64,000 nt of DNA from Aspidiotus rigidus. Taxonomy: Eukaryota > Arthropoda > Insecta > Hemiptera > Diaspididae. The stretch covers positions 3,348,001-3,412,000 of the forward strand of contig JAVHKY010000053.1 in the NCBI GenBank assembly GCA_035079385.1, given 5' to 3'. Under the pieces are notes generated by a model. That model saw only the letters and a list, made by a program, of their open reading frames with translations. It had not been told where the DNA came from and made no database searches. Positions 21,940 through 31,490 of this stretch are shown piece by piece (within the stretch, counting starts at the first letter, position 1; each line of letters starts with the position of its first letter). Both the position numbers and the translations under genes were made by a program.

Positions 21940-22400
21940 AATGAAAGATTTTTTCGATTTTTAATTTTGGAGATCATCTAGGGCCATTTCAGTATTTTTC
22001 TCGGACTCGGCGCTAAATTTTACTTCAGAATTGAAATCAACTTTGGAAGATTACGCAAATTTTTCAACTTGGAAGAATTTTGATTCTCTTTGAGCCCATG
22101 GACCCATTTTGGTGCTCCGAAGTATTTTTTAAATATTTTTTTCGGACTCAGCGCGAAGTTCCACTTGAAAATCAAATTAAAATTTGAAAGTCCGAACAAT
22201 TTCCAATTTGGAGAAATTTTGGCCCTTTTTGGACCCATTAACCCCTTTTTGGTGTTTCGAAGAACTTTTTAAGCATTTTTTTTTGGACTCAGCGCGAAAT
22301 TCGACTTCAGAATCGAATTAAAATTTGAAAGTTTAAACAATTTTCCAATTTGGGGAAATTTTCACCCTTTTTGGGCCCATTAACCCATTTTGGTGGAAGT
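21940..22400 (+). repeat. Right ~125-bp tandem array of foldback copy 1
   Basis: Three units with TTTCGGACTCAGCGCGAA, CCAATTTGGGGAAATTTT and CCCATTAACCCATTTTGGTG, inverted relative to the array at 20560-20900. Confidence 0.75.
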
Positions 22401-22530
22401 GCGACATTTTTCCGACTACGAATTTCCGACACGACATTTTTCCGACACGATAATTTTCCGACCTAAAATTTTCCGACAAGCAATTGTGTCGACACGACAA
22501 ATCTCCGACAAATCTCCGACAGATGAAGTT
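22394..22530 (+). repeat. Short tandem TTTCCGACACGACA repeats
   Basis: About seven imperfect copies of TTTTCCGACACGACA-like text lie just before the FLYWCH ORF. They could be transposase-binding subterminal repeats or part of the element's promoter; neither can be shown here. Confidence 0.6.
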
Positions 22531-22604
22531 TGCATAGCAATATGGAAAACAGAGAGGACCCCCTCGTACCTGATACTAATTTTGTCATTGTGTAATGCGA
22601 CAAA

Positions 22605-23021
22605 ATGCCAGCCGAAATAATTGCGAATAAACTCCATCTTGATGGGTTCATCTACCTGAAGACGCGCGAACGAAATGGGAGAACGTACTGGGAGTGTCGC
22701 CGGACAAGAATGAAAGAATGTTCGGCAAGAGCTGTCACGATTATACGCAGCAGTGATGGCCAACTTGAAGTAACCAGAGGCCCGCAGGAGTCGGAACACT
22801 CTCACCCACCTAACCGAGAAGAGAGCACAGCAGAGAAGATGGTTGCGAGGCTGAAAAGGAAGGCCGGGGACCATCCAGAACAACGACCTGCGCAGATGCT
22901 CCGCGATGAAATGCAGGGGACCTCCGCTGGAGTCCTGAGCCAGTTACCGGAGCAATCAGCTCTAGTACGAACCATCCAGCGAACACGTCGGAAAAATATG
23001 CCCGCCGCCCCGACTTCTTAG
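22605..23021 (+). pseudogene. FLYWCH zinc-finger ORF of a Mutator-like transposase (N-terminal part)
   Basis: A 138-codon ORF. Residues about 8-70 fit a FLYWCH-type zinc finger: an aromatic FIYLK at 15-19, then YWECRR (the W-x-C of the finger), a second cysteine in KECSARAV, and the paired histidines in SEHSHPP. FLYWCH fingers bind DNA and are often found at the N-terminus of MULE transposases in animals. After the finger the chain is charged and low in complexity and stops at TS, with no transposase DDE core. The stop lies about 120 bp before the shared right end of the element. The ORF may be a truncated transposase or a stand-alone DNA-binding product; whether it is expressed is unknown. 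Confidence 0.6.
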
Positions 23022-23362
23022 GATTTTGTAACTATTTTTGCTGTTTTTCCCGTCCAAATTCACTTGAGAAAAAATAATTTGATTACTAAAATGTTTGAAA
23101 TTCAGCTCAATACTGTAAGTTAATTAATATTCAAGCCCTATTTTGGGAACCCTGGCGATTTGGTGAATTTTCGGCACATTTTGGTCCATAACTCGGCTCA
23201 GAAAAGTCGTAGAAACTTCGAATATGGCTCAAATTAAAGATAAAATTGAGATACGAAATTCGTACATTTAAATTATACGTCTAACGTTTTGCGTTTTCGC
23301 GCTACGACAGATTTAGCGCAAACTCCCATTGAACTGGTAACATCTTTCTGGTCCATCCTGTA

Positions 23363-25370
23363 AAGTTCTTCTAATTAATCGATCCATATCATCAGGTAGA
23401 AGAAGACGATTAACCAAACGAGCCTGCAAGCCTAAAACTCTGAGTGAAATTCAATCCGTTCTCACACAGGGCCTTGACTCATAACGATAATCATCAGGAG
23501 CGATATTTACCGCCACCTCGAAGCATGATTTCTAAAAGTTGGGACTCGCCATTCATAGATATTTGAATAAATATGTGGTTAGGTTATAAACATCAATCAT
23601 ACCTCGAACGCGAAGCCTAGATTAAAGATACGAAATTGATCGAACTACGAAGTTGGTAAACAGTTGTTTTGACCTAACGTCTGGAATTAACGTGCTAGCT
23701 TCTACCAAAGAATACACGTACGAAGTTCGATCCTCCACAGGTCAATAGGGAGAACATGCTCATGACCTGGTAAAGATGATCTTGTTCAATTAACGTATAA
23801 GCCCACTGTCTTTACCAAAGTATCCATAATTCGATGACCAATAATCGATCGCGCGTAATACTCGCATACGAGTATTTTGAATACGTACAAGTCCGATACG
23901 TTATATTGGTAATATAGCAATTACATCACGACATTTCTCTCATTTCTCTCGCGCTGCTTGCCACAAAAATATGTTGTATTTTTGCTCGTATTTCGTACGC
24001 AATACACATTACAATATGTTCGACACGACAGTAAGAAATTAAGCAAACTTTAATACATAAGATTAATGAAAGATCGAGTTTTTGCCATAATCGTAATCGT
24101 TACTTTTTTTTTTTTTGTCACCACCTCTTCGATATGTGTACTAGCAAACGTACACGCGTCAAAGGTAACTGTATACAACAATCATTCAGCCCATTATATA
24201 ATGTGCGAGAACAAATTTGTAACTCGTACGCCCCCTTTCCAGAAACGACGAAAAACGTACAGTACATTCGCGACATGTTATACACGTAATTAATGCGAGA
24301 TTTTTTCCTCGCGGGAAATCGAAAGAAGACCAATCTCCTGGCAATCAGTTGCGAGTTGCGAACGGTTTTGGCGACAATACCGAGAGTTATGCGCGTGAAA
24401 ACAATCGTAAATGTAATTTTCGCGAGTTCGTATATCTTTAATCTTTTGCAAAATACAGTCGTTCTATAAACTCCATTCATCGGAAAGAAGAAGCATCGTC
24501 GGAAATGGTAAGTGCTTTTCTTGGTCTCTAGCACATCCGGAACCCAGGATTAAACCGAAGGCGCTGCGATCCTTCTAAGCTCCTGGACAAGGTGACTTCA
24601 TATCCTCGGATTCTTGCTCCTACTTTTCGAACAATCCTGACGCCTCGTCATATGTACAAAAATGATTGCGATTGGTTGCAAGATTTTCAAACCGACCGAG
24701 AGATTTGAGATTCCTATACTAAGTCTCATTCATTGTCCCGATTGTAGATATGTACAAAAGCTGCACCATTAAGATCAACAGCCCTCAATAAGTGCGGTCC
24801 AAACACTCTTCGGGTATTTTGAATATTCCATCGTTTCACTCGAATTTTTGCGGATGGGACTTGAATACAGCTGAAGAAGAAGGAATTGCATAGCATGTAC
24901 ACACAATGCGCCAATTTGCAAGCTACCACTATCTTGATATTCTATTTCGGACTTTAGCAACTATTCATTACTCTACCACAACCATCCGACACCCCAAATT
25001 CTCGTTCAACTTCTTGGGGTTGTACTTTTTTGGGCTGAATTTGATTTCCTTTGCTTAGAGCTCACAGGTTTCCCTCAAGATGAAGAGTAAAGAACGCGTT
25101 CAACTGAAAAGCCTGTTAAGGAAATCTCCATTAGACTGTTCGACATATCAAATGCCACGAGAGAGACTCAAAAAAATTTTGACTTTCTAGCTATATATGA
25201 GGAGGGAGGCTCAAAAAATTCTAGACTCTTCGAGACCCCAATTTCGAAATTGATTCTCAGCACCAAAACCAATTCGACCTATGGAAAACGTTCCCCGCGT
25301 TCCTCGTTCAACTTCGTTAAGGAGGCCATCGTTTCTCTATTTACGTGAAATCAACTGCTCCGTTGCGTCG
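23363..25370. other. Intergenic; one candidate first exon
   Basis: No confident gene. At 24465 a TATAAA precedes CGGAAATG|GTAAGTG (ATG at 24505-24507, donor at 24508), a shape compatible with a one-codon first exon of the kind used by cuticle genes; see the finding on the cuticle gene start. The rest, including a 138-codon minus-strand ORF (24118-24534), shows no domain. A GGAGGGAGGCTCAAAAAA unit of the dispersed family lies at about 25190. Confidence 0.3.
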
Positions 25371-25830
25371 ATTAACAATTGATTTTTAGTTTCCTATACG
25401 AATCCATGTTCGTCCTCTTTAAATCTAACTCAAATTGACGTCGATCTAGGGTCAAAGTACCGTCACTCCCTTGTAGCCTTTCATCTCTTGGGTTACTTTG
25501 CTACTCTCAGACAGAATGTGCTGTCATATGACTGTCTGCCACTTCCACGTCGATTTACAATCGGCACCAAACTTTTCTACGAGAAGTCGACTCACCACTC
25601 ACCTCTATTCTGAACCGCTTCAAATCGATGAAATGTCGAAATCAATTGCAAGTATTTTACCGATGAATTATACAAATAATCGACCCAAAACCGATGTCGA
25701 TTTTACCACCAGTCGACTCAATGTCGACATCCCTTGTGAGTCGATGGTAGAAAGGAGCGTCCGATTTGAGACCATATCCAGTCATTCTGGGTCAATTTGC
25801 GGTCGATTTGGGGTCGACATAACCCACCGG
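25370..25830. repeat. TCGA-rich dispersed repeat, second large copy
   Basis: Dense GTCGA/TCGAC words, including GACGTCGATCTAGGGTC, CGATGTCGATTTTACC and GCGGTCGATTTGGGGTCGAC. The texture matches 1430-1870. A 123-codon ORF through it (25498-25869) has no recognisable domain and is probably composition-driven. Confidence 0.4.
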
Positions 25831-25839
25831 GTTTTGATA

Positions 25840-27980
25840 TTCTTTTGCTCTCATCTGCTCATCATCTAAGACTGACTTCCAATAAATTTCAACATCGTCA
25901 AAAATATTCTTAGCTACTTGTAGAATATTTTTACAGCCAACTTATACCTGTGTGCACACAACCAATAAAGGCAGCCCATAGAATTTCGCCCTGCTGCCCT
26001 CCCAGAATCTAGTGCGGTGTAAAATCTTGACAAAGTGAACTATCATGCGCGGATCTGTGAACAGTGCGGGTCGTAAGGCTACCGACGCCACGCTGAGTCC
26101 CCGGCAAGTTACATGCGAACTTCTGTACTAGAATTGAACGCGGAATACAACGAGCGCTTCTCGATCGCACTTGCGGGGCTCGAATTCTATAATCACCTAT
26201 ACTCAACACAAATTAATAATTTCTGGTTTCTATGTTGGCGTGTAAATTAGATCAGGCCAGGTATGAGTGTAATATATCAAAATGAGCTTCCATTGGTAAG
26301 AAAAATTAAATAAAATAGCACGACACGAGTACTTCGATGAGCCGGACCAATTGAAAAAGCGCGATATACGTAAGTCAATTAATCATAATTCCGGTATATC
26401 GATTAACGAGAAAGCGACGAAGCGAACAATGAGACGTACGATTAATTTGCATGAAGCGCACAGCGAGTGCAAATAACTCGAATTCACACGCTTGCGTGCT
26501 CTGTGGTTGAATGAATTGTGATATCATAGAATATTTTCCGGGTTGGGTTAGAACTGGTTGTGAAGTTACTAATTAGTAGAAAATAAAAAAAAAAAAAATT
26601 CCGAACAGAACTTCCAGATGAATTTTATCTCGAACTTAGTGTGCAAACATGTATAAAATAATTGCAATTATTAAAAAAATAGCAAAACTATTTTGACTTC
26701 AGAGAATGATTCATCTGGATCCCTAATAAGACCATGCTTGTTGAGACGCGTCAATTCTTTCAGTGTGTTATAATTATAATTTCTTTTTCTAGGATAACGT
26801 GTATGATGAAGATATACGTCTTCACATTTCATTTACCTGAAATTTAACTTCGATAATACGACTAATAATTATAATTTTCTAAGATCTTTCACATTCAGCC
26901 CGGTCGCACAATACATTTTTGGAGCAGGCGCGCACAGATTTTTTTTTTTTTTTTTTGGGGGGGGGGGAAAGGACCATCCCGTCCTTTGAAAAAAAAACAA
27001 CAACAAAATGCGTTTTAAAAATTTATTACTATTCGGTAATGGTGATAGGTGGACTCGTATTTATATAACAATTAAAATCTAAACTTTATGATTTAAAAAA
27101 AAAGAATTTTTATCTGCCTTCTCATCTTCTTTCCGTCAGTGAAACTGATGGGGGGTTCAGCCCCCCCTTCCCCCTTTGCTGCGCGCCTGTTTAGGAGTCT
27201 ACCTCTCAGACGGGCTTTCACCCTATTTCGAACGGTCGTAAAAAGGCGTTCAAGGTGTTTATTCTATGCGTCTCGACGCCCTGAATCCATATCCGTTGAG
27301 CTTTTCACTCTATCTCGCTTTACGAAAGGGTTGGAGGTGTAGATAATATTGTGGACATTGACATGTTTCATGTCTTTGCTCTGACCTCTGCCATATTTCT
27401 GAATTTTGCGTCCGCCCGCACGTCTGTATGTCTCGGACCTCTCCTTGTAGAATACAGTACACTGAACTTGAACTAGAAACTATCTTTATATTAAAATTAT
27501 ACTAGTCCTAAACTACAGTAGGCCGAACTAGACTATTATACTTAGTTAGTTTAGCCTTCATTATACCAGGCCTAATATACAGTATACTAGGCCTATACTA
27601 GGCTAAGCTTTCATACTAGATGAAGAAGGGAGTGAGTGGGCTCCCCATTGCCGCTTGTTTGCCCCCCAAAAGCTATAAGCTTAAAATATTGTAAACTAGA
27701 CTTATACTAGATCAAGAAGGAGAGCGAACGAACGGAACGACCTCCTCACATAACACTAAATTATTCGATATTGCATATTTTAAACTATGATAGACATAAA
27801 ACATGATCGAAGAACATTGTTTTTTTTTTTTGTTTGAACAGTAGAATAAGTTTGAAGCCCAGATACTGCGGACACTAATAGAAATGTACAATAAGTTACA
27901 TTGTCGGGGGAGGGGGTCAGGGGATGGAAATTCACCGGAGGCTTTATGGTAGAAATGGGGTGAGGCTTAGGGTAGGGAGG
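25840..27980. other. Intergenic with simple-sequence patches
   Basis: Contains a T15/G12 homopolymer junction at about 26940-26968, and at 27480-27730 a degenerate repeat of ACTAGGCCTA/TATACTAGG words that has a relative at 41380-41465. No gene seen. A weak tRNA-derived look around 26010-26200 (minus) was noted but is not convincing. Confidence 0.4.
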
Positions 27981-28200
27981 AACAACGGCCGCGTCATATA
28001 TTATATTGCTTTTATTTTTATTTTTTTTTCATTTTTCGTTCTATTTTATTTTTATTGTTCTTATCTTATTTAGTTATCTATTAAATTTATTCATTTTTTG
28101 TTTTCTATTTTTCTCTCTTTCTTCTTTAAATAGTACCTCCCGTAATTGGCCTTCAAGGCTGCGTGGGTGTCAATCAAATAAAATATTTAAATAATTATAA
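27980..28200 (+). mobile_element. Probable LINE 3' tail
   Basis: A T-rich tract (28010-28120) is followed by CCCGTAATTGGCCTTCAAGG, CTGCGTGGGTGTC and CAAATAAAATATTTAAATAA. The layout matches that at 2300-2850. In many insect LINEs the 3' end carries a NWP-x-RLRG-like reading just before the tail, and here one frame reads NWPSRLRGCQ. No coding domain remains. Confidence 0.4.
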
Positions 28201-29340
28201 TAATTATTGTTCTTATATCTAAATCTTTTAGGAAATAATACTTCATTGAGACTAATTTTATAAATAATCCTATTGAATTGAATAAACTAAAAAATGAAAA
28301 TTTGACTACCCTCTTGATAATGGTCAGTCATCTGACTAAAATATTGAGCAAAAATAATAAATATTGTGAATTTTTCATTTCTTAGTTGATTAAATACCTG
28401 ACAAATAATAATTATTGTTTTATTAATGGATCAATTTTTTTCATTATTGATGATCACTATAATACGAATGAATACCTATTATAATTATTAAAATTTTCAT
28501 CAATTATTCTTTTATACCTTTAAATTTAATTAATTCAAACGATATAAATTGAAATTTTTTTAATAGATTAGTATCAGGGTTTAACAATATAGAATTTCAA
28601 AATTGAATTTTTCTATAAAATTACTTATATTAAAATTATTTTCATTTTACTTGATATTGAAGTAATAATTATTATTTCACGAACAATCATACGTTAAATT
28701 ACTAATAATATAAAGATTATTATTATATTTTTTATATCTTATTACAACAATAATTGAAATGACAAATATCAAGATCAACTGATTAATCATATAATAGGAA
28801 GAAAGAAAATTATTCGCAATTAATTGTCATTATTATAATCCTGACATATGAATTGCCAACTCATTAATAAATGAACCTTTTAAAAAATTATTTATTTCCA
28901 ATATTAAATTAAAATAAGATCTTTATATTTTTGAAAATATTATCGTGTATAATAAATTTCGATTTAAAAAAACTTGAATAATAACTATACACATTAATTA
29001 AACTCATGAAATGAATTTACAACAAATATCAAATTGAAATTTTAAATTGTGGAATAAGAATAAATTTATATAAATAAGGGAATAAAAAATAATGGAATAT
29101 TATCAATTTTTTAACATTTTATTAATAAGATATCGAATTTTAATTTTAATTTTGAGAAATGATTATTTGTGAAGGATTAATATTGAAATTTGGCTAACTT
29201 CACAATATTTATCATTTGCTCAATGTTTCCAGATAACTGATGAAGTTTGTCAAATTTCAATTCAAGTTGAATTTCAATAAGTTATACCGGTAATAATGCC
29301 AATTAATAGAAAATTAATTTAATTAATACATAATTGAACC
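28200..29340. other. Extremely AT-rich spacer
   Basis: About 1.1 kb with very low GC and repeated AATAATTATTA-type text. No gene or RNA recognised. Confidence 0.6.
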
Positions 29341-30075
29341 CTTTTACTCGAGAAGGCTTCGCCCTTTTTGGCTAAACTCGAAAATCAGATTCCTTGGTTC
29401 AAGAACTACCAAAATACCCTTCCCCCCCCCCTGTTGACGCTCCAAATCATTTTATTTGAGAAGTTTGAAGTGAATGCTATGCTTTTCCCGCGGCTTCTTG
29501 CCCAGCGTCGCCCTTTTTGCGTATACCATAAACTCAATATTTCTTATTTAATTTCTCAACTTTGGTTCAGCTCCTGGGAAGATTTAACAAACAACAAACT
29601 AAGAAAAATCAAAAGCAAACCCTCTAAGTGGTCCTCATCCTATAGACAGTCGAGACGTTAAGAAGTCATCTTGACTCGTTTAAGAATAGGACACACACGT
29701 CTGACTCGCGCCCATCTTCTAGCAAATCATGGGCCGCTATCATGTCCTCAGTGTTGCCAAGATAACTTGACAGTGGAACATTTCTTCTCTTGTTCGGTTC
29801 TTCATCCCACTCGATCTGCCCTCAATATTCCTCCTTCCATTCACCTTGCCTTAAAAGACAACTCTGAATCAATAGACTCAACTTTGACCTACTTACAAGC
29901 CACCAAATTCTTCAATGACATCTACGTAACTCTTTTGTTAATAATCATATTATTATACCACCTAAATTAAAACATTAAGTTGTAAGTAATGATATAATTT
30001 GTAATCCACCTCCTTTTCGATCGAGCAAATAGCTCAAATGCTCGTAAAACCAATAAATAAAATATATATATATTT
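29341..30075 (+). mobile_element. LINE 3' end (I/Jockey-like), copy A
   Basis: A frame running from about 29368 to 29970 is broken only by one TAA at 29659-29661. It contains NNKLRKIKSKPSKW, then TRLRIGHTRLTRAHLL and the zinc-knuckle-like CPQCCQDNLTVEHFFSC, the C-terminal signature of RNase H-carrying LINE polyproteins in insects. The coding end is followed by ATAGCTCAAATGCTCGTAAA, CCAATAAATAAAATATATAT. The body of the reverse transcriptase is missing, the usual 5' truncation. Closely related to copy B at 35654-36159, same strand. Confidence 0.8.
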
Positions 30076-30606
30076 CTTATGGGTTTTTTCAAAAAGGGCC
30101 GGTTCTTTCCCCAAGAAGGGCGAGTTTATTCAAAAAGAGCTAAGCATAGTCCTCTCGCCGACAGCCATTTTGTCATATTGACGACCGTTCTTTCGACCGA
30201 AGGGGGGGGGGGCGGGAATCGCAAGTAGATAGACTGGGCAACCTTCTACAGCAAAAATTTTGTCGCGCTGTCTTTTCTTTACCCCCACTACCAGCGATGC
30301 AAAACTTTAAACGCGTTTTTGTCAGCTTCGCCCTTCTTGAAAAGATGGGTTCAATTATGAAAGAATTCGATATAGATCAAATTGATAAAAACTTATCCTA
30401 TTAATAATAAATTTAAATTAATTATATAATAATGTAAAATAACAAATTTAAATGTAATACTCAAACAAAAAATAATGAATTTACACGTAAATTACTAAAA
30501 TTTGATTCGAGATGCCTTTAGATCCAGTCGTCTCACTCTCCCCTAAAATACGGAAATCGTCAAACAAAATACCAAAAAAAGTTATGACGTGCAAAAACAA
30601 GCGTAC

Positions 30607-30615
30607 TATAAAAGG
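30607..30615 (+). promoter_or_regulatory. TATA box upstream of the cuticle protein exon
   Basis: TATAAAAGG, a near-ideal TATA box, 176 bp before the acceptor of the main coding exon. Transcription would be expected to start near 30637-30640, only a few bases before ATG|GTATCA at 30642-30647. It may be the real promoter with a very short leader, or a chance match within an intron. Confidence 0.45.
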
Positions 30616-30782
30616 TTATGACGTATTCTGAAGATAAGAAAATGGTATCATGTTCGATGTTGAAAAAAAAAAAAAAAACGGTCAAATGATTTCCCTTGTA
30701 GCCCAAGCTGAGAACAGTTTGCAAAAATCTCCTGTATTTAGTGACATTTCTTCAACAACACTCAAATTTACTCCTGTTTCAG

Positions 30783-31490
30783 AGCCTTGCCACCAAATTT
30801 CTAATAGTGGTCTACTTGGGCTGCGGAGCGGAAACACGTTCCTTTTACACGTACAACGACTACAATGCTGTCAAGTACAACGACATCGGCGAAGAGGCGT
30901 TCGATGAGGTACACGAAGATCATTCTGCGGACAATGACAACTACAATTCAGCAACCGTCGCAGGTGCAGCTGCAGCCGCTTCCGCCGGCTACAGATACGA
31001 ATACCACATTAACAGCCCATATACCGGAGATTATAAAACGCAACAAGAAGAACGAGTCGGTGATATCGTACGCGGCAGCTACAGCTTTATTGAAGCGGAT
31101 GGCCGAAAGCGCATTGTAGAATACACGGCTGATCCAATTCACGGTTTCAACGCCATCGTCAAACACGAGCCCGTCAACGCTCTTCATTTGCAGCGTTCGG
31201 TCAGCGACCACGATCTAGCCGCCTTTCATCTGCAGCGATCGGATCCCGTTGATCATACTCCCGGCGTAACCTCACCTATATCGAATATCATTCCGACACT
31301 TCCGACGACTAAGCCGACTTACAGCATCCCATCGACCACAATCTATCCTAAGAAACTGTTTTACACGAAACCAGTACCGCCATTGCCGTCTCCGGTCAAG
31401 TCCACTACATCTTCGTCGTACAGCACTTCGGCAAGACCACAACACGCGTCCACTCCATTCATTAATTGGCCTTACCTTTTCGGAGTTTAA
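30783..31490 (+). CDS. RR-2 type cuticular protein, main exon
   Basis: The exon begins after the acceptor CTCCTGTTTCAG and reads SLATKFLIVVYLGCGAETRS, the body of a signal peptide that needs only a preceding Met. After an acidic Tyr/Asp/Asn region and an Ala-rich patch comes the extended Rebers-Riddiford domain, about residues 70-131 of this exon: YRYEYHI, then YTGDYKTQQEERVGDIVRG, SYSFIEADGRKRIVEYTAD and GFNAIVKHEP. This is the RR-2 pattern, which binds chitin in hard cuticle. The usual E-R-D-G-D reads ERVGD, a small departure. The tail is Pro/Ser/Thr-rich and ends WPYLFGV. Total about 236 residues if exon 1 supplies only Met. Candidate first exons are ATG at 30642 (donor GTATCA) or ATG at 24505 (donor GTAAGT). 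The family is certain; the start is not. Confidence 0.9.
   Translation, partial: SLATKFLIVVYLGCGAETRSFYTYNDYNAVKYNDIGEEAFDEVHEDHSADNDNYNSATVAGAAAAASAGYRYEYHINSPYTGDYKTQQEERVGDIVRGSYSFIEADGRKRIVEYTADPIHGFNAIVKHEPVNALHLQRSVSDHDLAAFHLQRSDPVDHTPGVTSPISNIIPTLPTTKPTYSIPSTTIYPKKLFYTKPVPPLPSPVKSTTSSSYSTSARPQHASTPFINWPYLFGV

Larger units (their letters stand above)
20256..23362 (+). mobile_element. Foldback-type DNA transposon, copy 1, with FLYWCH ORF
   Basis: Terminal inverted repeats: the left end from 20256 reads CAGGGTGGACCAGAAAGATG then TTACCAGTT, and the right end to 23362 is its inverse (CATCTTTCTGGTCCATCCTG). The arms continue inward for about 200 bp, sharing AAAACGCAAAACGTTAGACG and TTATGGACCAAAATGTGCCG. 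Inside are two inverted tandem arrays (20560-20900 and 21940-22400) around a central repeat-rich block (20950-21900), then a FLYWCH ORF next to the right end. Inverted arms built of tandem units are the hallmark of foldback elements, and FLYWCH domains accompany Mutator-like transposases. The transposase core is missing, so this copy is non-autonomous. Confidence 0.7.

Noticed and set aside
20256..23362. Target duplication for the foldback element
   Set aside because: The 9-12 bases outside each end do not match, and copy 2 lacks one terminus, so no duplication can be claimed.
24118..24534. Minus-strand ORF of 138 codons
   Set aside because: No domain, no transposon similarity, and its composition matches non-coding neighbours.
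26010..26210. Possible tRNA-derived SINE on the minus strand
   Set aside because: A partial B-box-like TTCGAGCCCC is present, but no A box at the right spacing and no tail.
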